The notes under the pieces were generated by a model. It did not search any database. It had not been told where the DNA came from and saw only the letters and a program-made list of their open reading frames with translations. Positions 1 through 9,949 of a DNA stretch of 64,000 nucleotides are shown piece after piece. Positions within the stretch are counted from its first letter, which is position 1. Each line of letters begins with the position of its first letter. The position numbers were made by a program, and so were the translations under genes. This DNA is from Yersinia nurmii (GTDB taxonomy: Bacteria > Pseudomonadota > Gammaproteobacteria > Enterobacterales > Enterobacteriaceae): the NCBI RefSeq assembly GCF_001112925.1, contig NZ_CPYD01000003.1:1-64000 (forward strand), read 5' to 3'.

Positions 1-105
1 CGAAACAGGCTTTGATATCGTCTTGCGAGTGCCCACACAGATTGTCTGATAAATTGTTAAAGAGCAGTGAGTTAGCAACCTTTCGGTGGGTAACTCGAGG
101 TGCGC
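1..105 (-). promoter_or_regulatory. rRNA operon leader with boxA and boxB antitermination signals
   Basis: Read on the minus strand this is the 16S rRNA leader of an rrn operon whose genes lie beyond the left edge. The boxA antiterminator TGCTCTTTAACAA is at 66-54 and is followed by the boxC-like GTGTGGGCAC. Upstream of boxA a boxB hairpin lies at 69-96, with arms GAGTTA and TAACTC. In E. coli rrnD sits next to yrdA in the same orientation, so this is probably the rrnD equivalent. The elements bind Nus factors so that RNA polymerase reads through the rRNA genes. Confidence 0.9.
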
Positions 106-133
106 ATATTACGCTTTCCTCACTCAGAGTCAA
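106..133 (-). promoter_or_regulatory. rrn P2 promoter
   Basis: On the minus strand a -35 TTGACT (133-128) is separated by 16 bp from a -10 TAATAT (111-106), followed by a GC-rich discriminator GCGCACC. The arrangement and 16-bp spacer match E. coli rrn P2 promoters. It drives the rRNA operon that leaves the window on the left. Confidence 0.88.
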
Positions 134-216
134 CTACTTATTTCGTTGAATTTCTCTGTTCTCTTTGCCGGCCACTCAGTGACTTGATTCGCTGTGTGCC
201 GTCTCGATGGATGCGC

Positions 217-290
217 ATTATAGGGAGTCGAATTTTTTGCACAACTCTTTTTTCGCCTTTTTCTACTGTTTGAATACTTTTCGCTCCTTA
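217..290 (-). promoter_or_regulatory. rrn P1 promoter with AT-rich upstream element
   Basis: On the minus strand the core has -35 TTGTGC (244-239), a 16-bp spacer ending in CTCCC, and -10 TATAAT (222-217) followed by the discriminator GCGCATC. This is the signature of growth-rate-regulated rrn P1 promoters. The A/T-tract stretch at 245-290 is where an UP element would lie; Fis sites could be present but are not assigned. P1 and P2 are about 110 bp apart, as in E. coli. Confidence 0.88.
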
Positions 291-411
291 CGGGCAGATC
301 TTGCACGATCTCCGCGATTTTCGGCCCGAACCAGCAGGCTGTCTGGTTGTAATTCCACCAGCAAAGGATAGTATTGCCGGTAAATTATGATCTTATTACG
401 AGGCTTTTGTT

Positions 412-954
412 ATGTCTGACCCTATTCGTCCTTACCTAAATTACACTCCGATCCTTGGCCAGAAGGTAATGATCGATAGATCGAGCGTAGTGATCGGCAA
501 TGTTTTGCTCGGTGATGACGTCAGCGTGTGGCCGTTAGTTGCTATTCGTGGCGATGTAAACCAGGTCAAAATTGGTGCTCGCACCAATATTCAGGATGGA
601 AGCGTCTTGCATGTCACCCATCAGTCCGAATATAACCCTGCAGGTAACCCTCTTATCATCGGCGAAGACGTGACCATCGGACATAAAGCGATGCTTCACG
701 GCTGCACGATTGGTAATCGCGTATTAGTCGGGATGGGTTCGATTCTGCTGGATGGCGCGGTAATAGAAGATGATGTGATGATTGGCGCTGGTAGTTTAGT
801 TGCGCCTAGTAAAAAATTAGCCAGCGGTTATCTTTATATGGGAAGCCCAGCTAAGCAGATTCGTCCGTTAACCCCCGCAGAGCTGGAAGGATTGATTTAC
901 TCGGCAAATAACTATGTGCGCTGGAAGGATGATTACCTCGCTGAAGAAAACTAA
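412..954 (+). CDS. yrdA: gamma-carbonic anhydrase family protein YrdA
   Basis: A 180-residue left-handed beta-helix protein of the gamma-carbonic anhydrase / hexapeptide-repeat family, probably a trimer binding a metal at subunit interfaces. Histidines in the HVTH segment and in VTIGHKAMLHG are in the positions of the family metal ligands. It matches E. coli YrdA (184 residues) nearly end to end. Substrate and reaction are not established; carbonic anhydrase activity is only a family inference. It is divergent from the rrn promoters and stands alone; the ATG is preceded by a GAGG Shine-Dalgarno sequence. Confidence 0.93.
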   Translation: MSDPIRPYLNYTPILGQKVMIDRSSVVIGNVLLGDDVSVWPLVAIRGDVNQVKIGARTNIQDGSVLHVTHQSEYNPAGNPLIIGEDVTIGHKAMLHGCTIGNRVLVGMGSILLDGAVIEDDVMIGAGSLVAPSKKLASGYLYMGSPAKQIRPLTPAELEGLIYSANNYVRWKDDYLAEEN

Positions 955-980
955 TGCCACCTTTTCTTCTTGTCTTCTAT

Positions 981-1016
981 CTATATAGAGGGAAACAATA
1001 GACTCTCTCTATATAG
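981..1016. repeat. 10-bp perfect inverted repeat between yrdA and aroE
   Basis: Arms CTATATAGAG (981-990) and CTCTATATAG (1007-1016) flank a 16-nt loop. The genes on either side converge here, so it may stabilise both mRNA ends or act as a weak bidirectional terminator. There is no T-tract on either strand, so canonical intrinsic termination is not supported. Confidence 0.6.
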
Positions 1017-1057
1017 ACATATATCTGATACCTAAATAAAACGCTGCCCGATACCAA

Positions 1058-1879
1058 TCAGTGGCTAAGTTCTTCGCTCAAAAGCGCTAATACCGGCGTA
1101 ATCTCCGGCATCACTCCATGCCAGAGATAAAACGCATGTGCTGCCTGCCCTACCAACATTCCTAAACCATCCGCATACTGCGTTGCTCCCAACGCGGAGG
1201 CCCATGCAAGGAAGGGGGTATCTCCCTGTTGATAGAACATATCGTAACAACGAGTGTTTGGGGCAATAAGGGAACCAGGGAGTGCGGGAACGTCGCCATG
1301 AATACCTGAAGCTGTGGCATTAATAACAAGATTGAAACGCTGGCCTTCAAGATCTGCCATTTCTCGTGCTTCTATTTCGCCAAGGTGCCTAAACACTTCG
1401 GATAACTGCTGCGCCCGACTAAAAGTTCGGTTAGTCATAACGATCTTACAACCAAAAGAAAGCAGAGGCAGGATCACGCCCCTCGCAGCGCCACCGGCAC
1501 CGACCAGCAGGATACGATCCTGTGGTCTAATCAGATCCAAACGTTCCAGATCGCTGAGCAAACCGATACCATCGGTGTTGTCTCCGAGTAAACGACCATC
1601 TTCCAATACTTTTAACGTATTCACCGCACCAGCAAATTCGGCACGCTCAGTTAACTCCGCCGATGCCGCATAAGCCCGCTCTTTAAATGGCGTGGTGATA
1701 TTTGCACCTTTCGCCCCCTGAGCAAAAAAGCTCGCCAGCGTTGTTTCGAAATCATCGTGAGGAGCCAGCACCGTTCCGTAATGATGCTCGATCCCCGTTT
1801 GGGCGGCAAAAAGGGCATGTATACGTGGCGACTTACTATGGGCTATCGGATTGCCAAAAACTGCAAACGGTTGTTCCAA
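1058..1879 (-). CDS. aroE: shikimate dehydrogenase (NADP+)
   Basis: Catalyses reduction of 3-dehydroshikimate to shikimate with NADPH in the cytosol, a step of aromatic amino acid and folate precursor synthesis. The 273 residues match the usual length. The substrate lobe has Lys66 (in TTPFKE) and Asp103 (in NTDGIG), the conserved catalytic pair. The NADP-binding motif GAGGAARG is at about 127-134, followed by NRT, which contacts the 2'-phosphate. It lies 9 bp downstream of tsaC and is probably co-transcribed with yrdD and tsaC. The E. coli downstream partner yrdB is absent here. Confidence 0.97.
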   Translation of the reverse strand: MEQPFAVFGNPIAHSKSPRIHALFAAQTGIEHHYGTVLAPHDDFETTLASFFAQGAKGANITTPFKERAYAASAELTERAEFAGAVNTLKVLEDGRLLGDNTDGIGLLSDLERLDLIRPQDRILLVGAGGAARGVILPLLSFGCKIVMTNRTFSRAQQLSEVFRHLGEIEAREMADLEGQRFNLVINATASGIHGDVPALPGSLIAPNTRCYDMFYQQGDTPFLAWASALGATQYADGLGMLVGQAAHAFYLWHGVMPEITPVLALLSEELSH

Positions 1880-1888
1880 TTTCTTTCC

Positions 1889-2458
1889 TTAACCTTGACG
1901 GTAACGTTCACCGGTGAGGGCATCACGAATTTCAGATGGATTTAAACGCCCCCCCACCAGCCCAGACAATACTGCCAGTTCGGTTCCAAGTTGTTTTCGG
2001 ACCTCTTCTTCCGTACGGCAAGGCTCTAGCCCACTAAGGTTCGCGCTGGTTGAAACCAGAGGCTTTCCATAATAGGTACATAACTGTTGTACTAAAGGAT
2101 GGTCGCTAACCCGAACGGCCAGAGAGTCAAAGTGCCCCGTCAGCCAACGCGGCGTGGTTTCCCTAGCTGGAATAACCCATGTCACCGGACCGGGCCAGCT
2201 AGCAAAGAGTGTTGCTCGTTGCGTTTCATCTAACTGCGAGTCATCAATATAAGGCAAGAGTTGCTCATAATTGGCTGCAATCAGAATCAGCCCTTTCTGC
2301 CAAGGACGCTGTTTTAACGCCAGCAAAGCATTTACCGCTTTTTCACTATCGGGATCACAACCCAGGCCGAATACAGCCTCAGTTGGATAGGCAATAACGT
2401 CTTCTTGCTGCAAAGCTTGCAGCACACCTTCAAAAAGGGAGATATCTTCTTTACACAT
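1889..2458 (-). CDS. tsaC: threonylcarbamoyl-AMP synthase
   Basis: TsaC (YrdC) makes L-threonylcarbamoyl-AMP from threonine, bicarbonate and ATP, the first step of the t6A37 modification of tRNAs that read ANN codons. The 189 residues form a single YrdC domain. Conserved segments visible are [14 protein letters not shown], the basic LKQRP...KGLIL cluster, and STSANLSG. The protein aligns end to end with E. coli YrdC (190 residues). It is the middle gene of yrdD-tsaC-aroE, 6 bp after yrdD. Confidence 0.96.
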   Translation of the reverse strand: MCKEDISLFEGVLQALQQEDVIAYPTEAVFGLGCDPDSEKAVNALLALKQRPWQKGLILIAANYEQLLPYIDDSQLDETQRATLFASWPGPVTWVIPARETTPRWLTGHFDSLAVRVSDHPLVQQLCTYYGKPLVSTSANLSGLEPCRTEEEVRKQLGTELAVLSGLVGGRLNPSEIRDALTGERYRQG

Positions 2459-2464
2459 GGGTTC

Positions 2465-3001
2465 TTACTCGATTGCCACTGGTTTTCCACATAACTTGCT
2501 GGCACAAAAACGCTTCACGCCTTGCGCAGTGCGTTTTTCCATCAGAAGCGGGTAGTGGCAATGAGCACATTCTCCGGCTATAGGTTGCTGATTAAGCGCA
2601 AATTGGCAGTCAGGATAGCGATTACAAGCGTGAAAAACCTTCCCAAAACGAGATTTTCGCTGCAACAGTTTTCCCTTACCGCATTGTGGGCAAGTAATAG
2701 ATGTTTCATCAGGTTTATCGATAACTTCGGTATGGTCGCATTCAGGATATTTACTACAGCCAATAAACATACCGTAGCGCCCTTGTCGTAACACCAATAC
2801 CGCCTGACACTTCGGACATTCCTGCCCTTCCAACACTTTAACTATGTGTCCGTCCGCCTGCGCCTTTAACGGCCGCATATATTGGCATTCGGGGTAATGG
2901 GAACAACCAAGGAACGGGCCATGACCACCGCTGCGGATCACTAATGCTGACCCACACTCAGGGCAGGACCCATTATCCTTCGCAGTTGCAGTTTTTGTCA
3001 T
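2465..3001 (-). CDS. yrdD: topoisomerase I-type zinc finger protein YrdD
   Basis: A 178-residue protein made of tandem C4 zinc fingers like those at the C-terminus of DNA topoisomerase I, with no topoisomerase catalytic domain. Three units of the type CPxC...GCxxYPxC start near residues 14, 62 and 109; a fourth near 149 starts CAHC and ends CASKLC. The family is expected to bind single-stranded nucleic acid, but no precise role is known for YrdD. First gene of the group transcribed towards tsaC and aroE. Confidence 0.92.
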   Translation of the reverse strand: MTKTATAKDNGSCPECGSALVIRSGGHGPFLGCSHYPECQYMRPLKAQADGHIVKVLEGQECPKCQAVLVLRQGRYGMFIGCSKYPECDHTEVIDKPDETSITCPQCGKGKLLQRKSRFGKVFHACNRYPDCQFALNQQPIAGECAHCHYPLLMEKRTAQGVKRFCASKLCGKPVAIE

Positions 3002-3042
3002 AACGCTTTCTCTAATCGATTAATCTGCGCCAATATTACCAC

Positions 3043-3516
3043 TTAGTGCAGATAACCCTCATTGACTTCAAAGAGCAAGTCTTCCATCTGCTGATAGGCA
3101 TTTTCATATTCAGGCACGTTGAACAGCACCATCAGCACCACCCATTTAAGATCTTCCAGATCAAACTCGGCTGAATCGAGCGCCATGATACGATCAATAA
3201 CCATTTCACGGGTATCGAGTTTTAGCACATTAATTTGTTCTAGGAATAGGATAAAACCACGGCATTGGACGTCCAATTTCATGATTTCTTCAGGAGTATA
3301 GATCCGAAGCGCCAATGGGTCGGCACTGTACTGATAAGGCGCTATTTCACCTTCCTGTAAATCAGCCAACGCCTCCAGCCAATTCAATGCGTTATAGATG
3401 TCTTCGCGATAGAAACCCGCGTCCGCAAGATCGTCAGTAATTTTGTCCTGATCGGCGAGCATTTCGGTGTCGTTATGCATGTATGTTTCAAATAGGTACA
3501 TCAAAACGTCGAACAT
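3043..3516 (-). CDS. smg: Smg protein (DUF494)
   Basis: A 157-residue protein of the DUF494/Smg family, same length as E. coli Smg. It is acidic and predominantly helical, with no recognisable catalytic motif, signal peptide or membrane segment. It overlaps the end of dprA by 29 nt in another frame, which suggests translational coupling. Its function is unknown. Placement downstream of dprA is conserved in enterobacteria. Confidence 0.92.
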   Translation of the reverse strand: MFDVLMYLFETYMHNDTEMLADQDKITDDLADAGFYREDIYNALNWLEALADLQEGEIAPYQYSADPLALRIYTPEEIMKLDVQCRGFILFLEQINVLKLDTREMVIDRIMALDSAEFDLEDLKWVVLMVLFNVPEYENAYQQMEDLLFEVNEGYLH

Positions 3517-4609
3517 GGCCTGCCCTCCTTATTCGGACATAGCCGCCGGGTACAGCTGCGATCCACCCTGCTAACTCCAGCTCGAGTAATTTCACTACGA
3601 TTTCTGGCACAGTATGGCCGGCACGTTCGGCGACGACATCAATGGGTGTCACCTCATATTCTACGTTAGCCAACACATCGGGAAATGGCAATTCAAGTTG
3701 CGGTTCTGGCGCAGAAATAATTTCTTCCATAGGCAAAGGTAGCCAATGTAACGAACTTCCCAGTTGCTCAATTACCTCTCGCGGATGGCAAACCAAGTTC
3801 GCTCCTTGCTGAATCAGCCAGTGTGTCCCTTCACTCCCAGAGCTATCGAGTGAACCAGGTAAAGAGAAAACTTCCCGACCTTGTTCCAAAGCATACCGAG
3901 CCGTAATCAAAGAGCCACTTTTACGCGTTGCTTCAACGACGATCACCCCCGCGCTTAACCCACTTATAATTCGGTTTCTCCGAGGAAAATGAGCTGCAAT
4001 CGGTAATGCCGTAGATAAAAATTCAGAAACCAGCGCTCCCCCATTTACCTCAATTTCTTGTGCCAATCGCCCGTGCCGCCTGGGATAAATATTGGCAAGG
4101 CCACTCCCTAAAACCGCAATAGTTTTACCGCCACAGCTCAATGCTGCCTGATGGCAAATACCATCAATTCCTAACGCCAACCCGCTAGTGATCGCTAGGC
4201 CACTTTGAGCAAGTTCCGCAGCAAAATAACGCCCCCAACGCTCCCCGTAATGGCTGTAACTCCGACTGCCAACCATCGCTATCTGCGATGCAATCAATAC
4301 CTCTTTATCTCCAGAAACAAACAACAGCAAAGGTGGCGATGAGATCGACATTAACTGTGCTGGATAGCCAGGCTGCCCATAAACCAGTAAGTGGTGGTCA
4401 TACTGCTCCAGCCAGGATAACGTCTTCTCAATATAACTAGGGTTTACGCCCCAGAATTGTTGAATTTGTTTATCATAAAGCCCCGATTTCCGCAGGACTT
4501 CAGCGCTGATATCACGGAGTTTTAGCAACCCTATCCCTAGTAAGTGACTTTTGCTCGTATCAAGCCCGCGAACTCCGTTGATCCTTAACCATAGCTCCGT
4601 TGCTAACAT
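3488..4609 (-). CDS. dprA: DNA processing protein DprA/Smf
   Basis: DprA binds single-stranded DNA and loads RecA onto it; in competent bacteria it protects incoming DNA, while its role in enterobacteria is less clear. The 373 residues contain an N-terminal helical region, a central Rossmann-like domain (about 105-290) with [20 protein letters not shown] and [10 protein letters not shown], and a C-terminal winged-helix-like tail. The start follows a strong AGGGAGGGGG Shine-Dalgarno sequence. Divergent from def with 132 bp between; overlaps smg at its 3' end. Confidence 0.95.
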   Translation of the reverse strand: MLATELWLRINGVRGLDTSKSHLLGIGLLKLRDISAEVLRKSGLYDKQIQQFWGVNPSYIEKTLSWLEQYDHHLLVYGQPGYPAQLMSISSPPLLLFVSGDKEVLIASQIAMVGSRSYSHYGERWGRYFAAELAQSGLAITSGLALGIDGICHQAALSCGGKTIAVLGSGLANIYPRRHGRLAQEIEVNGGALVSEFLSTALPIAAHFPRRNRIISGLSAGVIVVEATRKSGSLITARYALEQGREVFSLPGSLDSSGSEGTHWLIQQGANLVCHPREVIEQLGSSLHWLPLPMEEIISAPEPQLELPFPDVLANVEYEVTPIDVVAERAGHTVPEIVVKLLELELAGWIAAVPGGYVRIRRAGHVRRFDVPI

Positions 4610-4741
4610 TCCCCCTCCCTGGCGGATTTGTCTGTCAACACCAATTTGTTCAATTGGTAGCCGATGCTGTCAATCGGAGCCAAAAATGTCTAGAATAGAG
4701 ACTGAATATCATTCACCAATCGGACGCAGATCTAGATATTT

Positions 4742-5254
4742 ATGTCAGTATTACAGGTGTTACATTACCCAGACGACCGGCTGCGCAAAGTTGCTGCGCC
4801 GGTAAAAGAAGTCAATGCAGAAATCCAACGCATCGTGGACGATATGTTCGATACCATGTACGCAGAGGAAGGCATTGGGCTTGCCGCTACGCAAGTAGAT
4901 GTCCATCAGCAGATTATCGTTATCGATGTTTCTGAAAACCGCGATCAGCGCCTGGTCTTAATCAATCCTGAGTTGCTGGAAAAAAGCGGTGAAACCGGTA
5001 TTGAAGAAGGCTGCCTTTCTATTCCTGAGCAACGCGCCTTGGTTCCTCGTGCAGAAAAAGTCAAAGTCAGAGCCTTAGACCGTGATGGAAAACCTTTTGA
5101 ACTGGAAGCAGACGACCTGTTAGCAATCTGTATCCAGCACGAAATGGATCATTTGGTTGGCAAACTGTTCGTGGACTATCTGTCGCCTCTGAAGCGTCAG
5201 CGTATCCGCCAAAAGCTGGAAAAACTGGCTAAGCTCAACGCGCGCGCCAACTAA
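4742..5254 (+). CDS. def: peptide deformylase
   Basis: Removes the formyl group from the N-terminal methionine of nascent proteins. The three family motifs are present: GIGLAATQ (about 44-51), EGCLS with the metal ligand Cys91, and QHEMDH with ligands His133 and His137 and catalytic Glu134. 170 residues, the normal length for the Fe2+ type-1 enzyme. It is followed after 24 bp by fmt, which adds the formyl group; pairing of the two genes is nearly universal. Confidence 0.98.
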   Translation: MSVLQVLHYPDDRLRKVAAPVKEVNAEIQRIVDDMFDTMYAEEGIGLAATQVDVHQQIIVIDVSENRDQRLVLINPELLEKSGETGIEEGCLSIPEQRALVPRAEKVKVRALDRDGKPFELEADDLLAICIQHEMDHLVGKLFVDYLSPLKRQRIRQKLEKLAKLNARAN

Positions 5255-5278
5255 TCCTTTTTATGCAGGAAACCAAAC

Positions 5279-6226
5279 GTGTCTGATTCATTGCGGATTA
5301 TTTTTGCCGGAACTCCTGATTTTGCAGCGCGTCATCTTGACGCGCTGCTTTCTTCTAAGCACCTGATTGTCGGGGTTTTCACTCAACCCGATCGCCCTGC
5401 TGGTCGAGGTAACAAACTCACCCCAAGCCCAGTAAAGGTTTTAGCTGAGCAACACAATATTCCTGTTTTTCAGCCAAAATCTCTGCGGCCAGAAGAAAAT
5501 CAGCATCTGGTAGCCGATCTTAACGCCGATATCATGGTCGTGGTGGCTTATGGCCTCATCCTGCCAAAAGCGGTGTTGGATATGCCACGTTTAGGCTGTA
5601 TCAACGTACACGGTTCTCTGCTGCCCCGCTGGCGTGGGGCTGCGCCAATCCAGCGTTCACTCTGGGCTGGGGACAAAGAAACCGGTGTCACGATTATGCA
5701 AATGGACGTCGGCTTAGATACCGGCGATATGCTGTATAAAATTGCCTGTGATATACAGCCGGAAGATACCAGCGCGAGCCTATACGACAAACTCGCTAAA
5801 CTTGGGCCACAGGGTATGCTGGCCACGCTACAGCTGTTAGCGGAAGGTAAAGCCAAACCGGAAGTACAGGATGAAAGTCTGGTCACTTATGCGGAAAAAC
5901 TGAGTAAAGAGGAAGCCAGGCTGAACTGGTCACTTTCTGCTGCTCAGCTAGAACGCTGCATTCGCGCCTTTAATCCCTGGCCGGTTAGCTACTTTGTCAT
6001 CGACGAACAGCCGGTGAAAGTTTGGCAAGCTCATATTCTACCCGCAGCATCTCATACTTTACCCGGCACCATAGTACAGGCTGATAAACAAGGTATTCAG
6101 GTAGCAACGGCTGACGGCGTACTGAATATGACTCAGTTGCAGCCAGCAGGGAAGAAACCGATGTCGGCGGCAGATTTGCTCAATTCACGACGCGAATGGT
6201 TTACCATCGGTAATCAGTTGGCATAA
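5279..6226 (+). CDS. fmt: methionyl-tRNA formyltransferase
   Basis: Transfers a formyl group from 10-formyl-tetrahydrofolate to initiator Met-tRNA. The 315 residues comprise an N-terminal formyltransferase domain (1-190), with the [12 protein letters not shown] segment and the GLDTGDML loop, and a C-terminal OB-type tRNA-binding domain. The start is GTG, as in E. coli, and gives the conserved N-terminus [16 protein letters not shown]. Second gene of def-fmt. Confidence 0.97.
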   Translation: MSDSLRIIFAGTPDFAARHLDALLSSKHLIVGVFTQPDRPAGRGNKLTPSPVKVLAEQHNIPVFQPKSLRPEENQHLVADLNADIMVVVAYGLILPKAVLDMPRLGCINVHGSLLPRWRGAAPIQRSLWAGDKETGVTIMQMDVGLDTGDMLYKIACDIQPEDTSASLYDKLAKLGPQGMLATLQLLAEGKAKPEVQDESLVTYAEKLSKEEARLNWSLSAAQLERCIRAFNPWPVSYFVIDEQPVKVWQAHILPAASHTLPGTIVQADKQGIQVATADGVLNMTQLQPAGKKPMSAADLLNSRREWFTIGNQLA

Positions 6227-6252
6227 CCGACAAGTTTTAACAACGACTTCAT

Positions 6253-6295
6253 CGCCCGATACTTCACTATCGGGCTATTCTTTCCCTTTATTTTG
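6253..6295 (+). terminator. hairpin terminator or attenuator after fmt
   Basis: Perfect 8-bp arms GCCCGATA (6254-6261) and TATCGGGC (6268-6275) with a 6-nt loop are followed by a T-rich but interrupted tail up to about 6294. It lies between fmt and rsmB and probably lowers read-through into rsmB rather than blocking it. Confidence 0.6.
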
Positions 6296-6320
6296 CTGAC
6301 ATTTGTCAGCTTTTTTGGCT

Positions 6321-7610
6321 ATGAAAAACACATATAACCTCCGCAGCATCGCTGCCAAAGCAATTAGCCAGGTACTGGATCAAGGGCAATCCCTCAGCAC
6401 TGTCCTTCCTGGCCTACAAAAAAATATCTCCGATAAAGACCGCGCGCTGTTGCAGGAGTTGTGTTTTGGTACTTTACGCGTGCTGCCGCAGCTGGAATGG
6501 TGTATTCAGCAACTAATGGCACGCCCGATGACAGGTAAACAGCGGGTCTTCCATTACCTGATCATGGTGGGTATTTACCAATTGCTACATACCCGGATTC
6601 CACCTCATGCGGCATTGGCTGAAACGGTAGAAGGCGCCGTAGCCCTAAAGCGACCACAGCTTAAGGGTTTGATTAATGGCGTATTACGCCAATTCCAACG
6701 CCAACAGGTAGAATTGTTGGAACGCGCGGCCAATAATGATAGCCGCTATTTGCATCCAAGCTGGTTACTGGCTCGAATTAAAAAAGCCTACCCGGAACAA
6801 TGGCAGCAAATCATCGATGCCAACAATCAAAAACCGCCGATGTGGCTGCGCGTTAGCCGCTTGCACCATAGCCGAGCTGATTATCTGGAATTGATGAAAC
6901 AAGCGGATATTGAAGCGGAACCTCACGCTGAATACGCCGATGCCGTTCGTTTGATCACGCCATGTGCGGTAAACGATCTGCCTGGTTTTGCGCAAGGTTG
7001 GGTGACGGTGCAAGACGCCTCGGCTCAAGGTTGCGTTGATCTGCTCGATCCGCAGAACGGCGAACAGATCCTCGATTTATGCGCTGCGCCCGGCGGTAAA
7101 ACCACCCATATTCTGGAAGCCGCTCCCAAAGCGCACGTATTGGCAGTAGATATTGATGAACAACGTCTTAGCCGCGTAAAAGAAAACCTGCAGCGCCTGC
7201 AACTGAATGCGGTGGTTAAAGTCGGTGATGGTCGTACACCTGATGACTGGTGCGAAGATAAGCTATTTGATCGTATCCTTTTGGATGCGCCTTGCTCTGC
7301 CACTGGCGTCATTCGTCGTCATCCAGATATCAAATGGCTGCGCCGTGACAGCGACATTGCCGATCTTGCCCAATTGCAGTCAGAAATTCTTGAGGCTATT
7401 TGGCCGAAGCTGAAGAAAAATGGCGTGATGGTTTACGCAACCTGCTCAATCTTGCCGGAAGAAAACCAACAGCAGATTGCCGCATTCTTGCAGCGCCATC
7501 CGGAAGCACGTTTAGTCGATACAGGCTCAGAGGCTCATCCCGGCAAACAAAACCTTCCTCACCCGGAAGACGGTGATGGCTTCTTTTACGCTAAGCTAAT
7601 TAAAGGCTAA
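6321..7610 (+). CDS. rsmB: 16S rRNA m5C967 methyltransferase RsmB
   Basis: Methylates C967 of 16S rRNA using S-adenosylmethionine. The N-terminal NusB-like domain (1-140) is followed by the Rossmann methyltransferase domain, with the SAM motif [11 protein letters not shown] and the two cysteines of the RNA m5C class in DAPCSATG and YATCS. An in-frame TTG exists at 6303, but the ATG at 6321 gives 429 residues, exactly the E. coli length, and the conserved MK...NLRS start, so it is preferred. Fourth gene from def; trkA follows. Confidence 0.96.
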   Translation: MKNTYNLRSIAAKAISQVLDQGQSLSTVLPGLQKNISDKDRALLQELCFGTLRVLPQLEWCIQQLMARPMTGKQRVFHYLIMVGIYQLLHTRIPPHAALAETVEGAVALKRPQLKGLINGVLRQFQRQQVELLERAANNDSRYLHPSWLLARIKKAYPEQWQQIIDANNQKPPMWLRVSRLHHSRADYLELMKQADIEAEPHAEYADAVRLITPCAVNDLPGFAQGWVTVQDASAQGCVDLLDPQNGEQILDLCAAPGGKTTHILEAAPKAHVLAVDIDEQRLSRVKENLQRLQLNAVVKVGDGRTPDDWCEDKLFDRILLDAPCSATGVIRRHPDIKWLRRDSDIADLAQLQSEILEAIWPKLKKNGVMVYATCSILPEENQQQIAAFLQRHPEARLVDTGSEAHPGKQNLPHPEDGDGFFYAKLIKG

Positions 7611-7676
7611 TCAAACCTCAGAGTAGCGGTTATTGTTAGGCCTTCGAGCCTACTTTCAGGGTAAACAGAGAACGCG

Positions 7677-9053
7677 ATGAAAATAATTATTCTCGGTGCG
7701 GGACAGGTTGGCGGGACGCTGGCAGAAAATTTGGTCGGTGAAAACAACGATATTACCGTTGTGGATACCGATACCAATCGGCTTCGTCAATTACAAGACA
7801 AGTTCGATCTGCGCGTAGTTCAAGGTCACGGTTCGCACCCACGAGTGCTGAGAGAAGCCGGCGCAGAAGATGCAGATATGTTGGTTGCAGTCACTAACTC
7901 TGATGAAACCAACATGATCGCCTGTCAGATCGCCTACTCATTATTTAATACGCCTAACCGTATCGCTCGTATTCGCTCTCCTGAATATATCCGTGAATCT
8001 GAGAAGCTTTTCCTACCGGAAGCCGTCCCAATTGATCATCTTATATCGCCGGAACAGCTAGTAATCGAATATATCTATAAGCTGATTGAATATCCTGGCG
8101 CACTTCAGGTAGTTAACTTTGCCGAAGGTAAAGTCAGTATTGCCGCAGTAAAAGCTTATTACGGCGGCCCTCTGGTGGGTAATGCCTTATCTTCACTACG
8201 CGAACATATGCCGCATATTGATACACGAGTCGCAGCTATATTTCGTCAAGACCGACCTATTCGTCCACAGGGTTCAACTATTATCGAAGCTGGGGATGAA
8301 GTCTTTTTTGTCGCCGCCTCCCAGCACATTCGCGCAGTAATGAGTGAATTACAGCGACTGGAAAAACCCTATAAGCGAATTATGATTGTTGGCGGTGGTA
8401 ACGTCGGCGCCGGATTGGCACTGCGATTAGAAAAAGACTACAGCGTAAAATTAATTGAACGTGACCCGCAGCGAGCCGCTGAATTAGCGGAGATGTTACA
8501 CGACACTATCGTATTTTATGGTGATGCCTCAGATCAGGAATTATTAGCCGAAGAACACATTGAGCAAGTCGATGTATTTATTGCCATCACCAATGATGAC
8601 GAAGCTAATATTATGTCTGCCATGCTAGCCAAACGCATGGGGGCAAAAAAAGCCATGGTACTCATTCAACGCAGTGCTTATGTAGATTTAGTGCAAGGCA
8701 GTGTGATTGACATTGCCATTTCACCACAGCAAGCCACGATTTCCGCACTGCTCGGCCATGTGCGTAAAGCAGATATTGTTAGCGTATCTTCGCTGCGACG
8801 TGGCGTAGCTGAAGCTATTGAAGCCGTCGCTCATGGTGATGAAAGTACATCTAAAGTAGTAGGACGAGTGGTTGAAGATATTAAATTACCGCCGGGTACA
8901 ACGATTGGCGCTATTGTGCGTGGAGATGAAGTTCTTATTGCTAATAGCAGCTCGGTTATTCAACAAGGTGACCACGTTGTGATGTTTATTACCGATAAAA
9001 AATTCGTTCCTGACGTTGAACGCTTGTTCCAGCCAAGTCCATTCTTCTTATAA
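7677..9053 (+). CDS. trkA: Trk system potassium uptake regulatory subunit TrkA
   Basis: Peripheral NAD(H)-binding subunit that gates the TrkH/TrkG potassium channels at the cytoplasmic face. The 458 residues are a duplicated RCK unit: RCK_N with [10 protein letters not shown] at residues 6-15, RCK_C at about 140-225, a second RCK_N with [10 protein letters not shown] near 239, and a second RCK_C at 365-455. Length equals E. coli TrkA. Downstream of rsmB by 66 bp, probably in the same transcript with its own promoter as well. Confidence 0.97.
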   Translation: MKIIILGAGQVGGTLAENLVGENNDITVVDTDTNRLRQLQDKFDLRVVQGHGSHPRVLREAGAEDADMLVAVTNSDETNMIACQIAYSLFNTPNRIARIRSPEYIRESEKLFLPEAVPIDHLISPEQLVIEYIYKLIEYPGALQVVNFAEGKVSIAAVKAYYGGPLVGNALSSLREHMPHIDTRVAAIFRQDRPIRPQGSTIIEAGDEVFFVAASQHIRAVMSELQRLEKPYKRIMIVGGGNVGAGLALRLEKDYSVKLIERDPQRAAELAEMLHDTIVFYGDASDQELLAEEHIEQVDVFIAITNDDEANIMSAMLAKRMGAKKAMVLIQRSAYVDLVQGSVIDIAISPQQATISALLGHVRKADIVSVSSLRRGVAEAIEAVAHGDESTSKVVGRVVEDIKLPPGTTIGAIVRGDEVLIANSSSVIQQGDHVVMFITDKKFVPDVERLFQPSPFFL

Positions 9054-9123
9054 GGCTATAATCTTAATTTCAGGGACGAGTGAATTAATTAAAACTATTC
9101 CCATGGGAAAGGATGAAAAATTT

Positions 9124-9131
9124 CCTATAAT
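9124..9131 (+). promoter_or_regulatory. candidate stationary-phase promoter of mscL
   Basis: CCTATAAT at 9124-9131, preceded by T residues, lies 63 bp upstream of the mscL start and has no good -35 at the expected distance. A C just before the -10 hexamer and a missing -35 are typical of sigma-S promoters, and mscL is sigma-S-inducible in E. coli. This is a pattern match only. Confidence 0.45.
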
Positions 9132-9194
9132 TCTTGAGGTACAGGGACTTCTGTTAGTTAAGATTGTTTCGTTTAATTTTGAAGGGGTGTTGCT

Positions 9195-9605
9195 ATGAGC
9201 TTTATGAAAGAATTTCGTGAATTCGCCATGCGTGGAAATGTGGTTGATTTGGCGGTCGGTGTTATTATCGGTGCCGCTTTTGGGAAGATTGTTTCCTCGC
9301 TGGTAGCAGATATTATCATGCCACCTCTAGGACTGTTATTAGGCGGCGTGGACTTCAAACAATTCCATTTCGTACTACGTGAAGCCCAAGGTGCGATTCC
9401 TGCAGTTGTCATGAATTATGGTTCATTTATTCAAAGCATTTTTGATTTCGTTATTGTTGCACTAGCAATCTTCTCTGCAATTAAGCTGATGAATAAAATG
9501 CGTCGCGAAAAAGCAGAAGAACCAGCGGCCCCTCCGGCCCCAACTACGGAAGAAAAGTTATTAGCCGAGATTCGTGATTTATTAAAAGAACAACAAGCTA
9601 AATAA
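9195..9605 (+). CDS. mscL: large-conductance mechanosensitive channel
   Basis: Homopentameric inner-membrane channel that opens under extreme turgor to release solutes after osmotic downshock. 136 residues, same as E. coli: an N-terminal amphipathic helix ([15 protein letters not shown]), TM1 with the pore-lining [12 protein letters not shown], a periplasmic loop, TM2 (about 75-97) and a C-terminal cytoplasmic helix bundle. The start is preceded by GAAGGGG. Convergent with arfA; the two share a terminator. Confidence 0.98.
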   Translation: MSFMKEFREFAMRGNVVDLAVGVIIGAAFGKIVSSLVADIIMPPLGLLLGGVDFKQFHFVLREAQGAIPAVVMNYGSFIQSIFDFVIVALAIFSAIKLMNKMRREKAEEPAAPPAPTTEEKLLAEIRDLLKEQQAK

Positions 9606-9623
9606 TCACAACTCCAGTACGCC

Positions 9624-9652
9624 AAAAGCCATCGTTAGATGGCTTTTTTATT
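9624..9652. terminator. bidirectional intrinsic terminator between mscL and arfA
   Basis: AAAA GCCATC-GTTA-GATGGC TTTTTT: 6-bp stem (9628-9633 / 9638-9643) with a 4-nt loop, T-tract on the plus strand and A-tract upstream, so it can stop transcripts from both mscL and arfA. Confidence 0.9.
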
Positions 9653-9654
9653 CC

Positions 9655-9861
9655 TTAAAACCAGAAGGCCAGTGGTAAAAAATCTGCTGATTGTTTGCCA
9701 CTGGCCTCCCAGTTACCGCCTTTCGCGTGTTTTGTTTTACGCTGATAACTGCCTTTCCCTTTACTATTTTTCTCTATTCTCTGCCTGAACAGTGGGTCAT
9801 GTAGCAAAGCTTCCAGAGCATTATCTTTAATTTTGCCTTTTGTATGACGATAAGCAGTCAT
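9655..9861 (-). CDS. arfA: alternative ribosome-rescue factor ArfA
   Basis: ArfA rescues ribosomes stalled on non-stop mRNA by recruiting RF2, as a back-up to tmRNA. 68 residues align with E. coli Arf[21 protein letters not shown] at the N-terminus, then the basic KGKGSYQRK and GGNWEASGK. The C-terminal tail is hydrophobic and unlike E. coli, as expected for a part normally not made. An inverted repeat inside the 3' coding sequence is annotated separately. Overlooked easily because it is short and antisense to the end of mscL transcription. Confidence 0.93.
   Translation of the reverse strand: MTAYRHTKGKIKDNALEALLHDPLFRQRIEKNSKGKGSYQRKTKHAKGGNWEASGKQSADFLPLAFWF
9667..9706 (-). promoter_or_regulatory. 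intragenic hairpin in arfA producing non-stop mRNA
   Basis: Arms GGCCAGTGG (9667-9675) and CCACTGGCC (9698-9706) form a perfect 9-bp stem within arfA codons for EASGK to PLAF; three further A-T pairs can extend it past one mismatch. In E. coli a hairpin at this place leads to RNase III cleavage and premature termination, so ArfA is made from a stop-less message and is degraded by the tmRNA tag unless trans-translation fails. Same position and design here. Confidence 0.85.
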
Positions 9862-9949
9862 GGTAGATCCTCATTGTGATAAACATTGTTTGAAAACGTT
9901 CGAATGATACTGCTGTTCGCTCAGTAATGAAATAACCTGACAAACAAAT

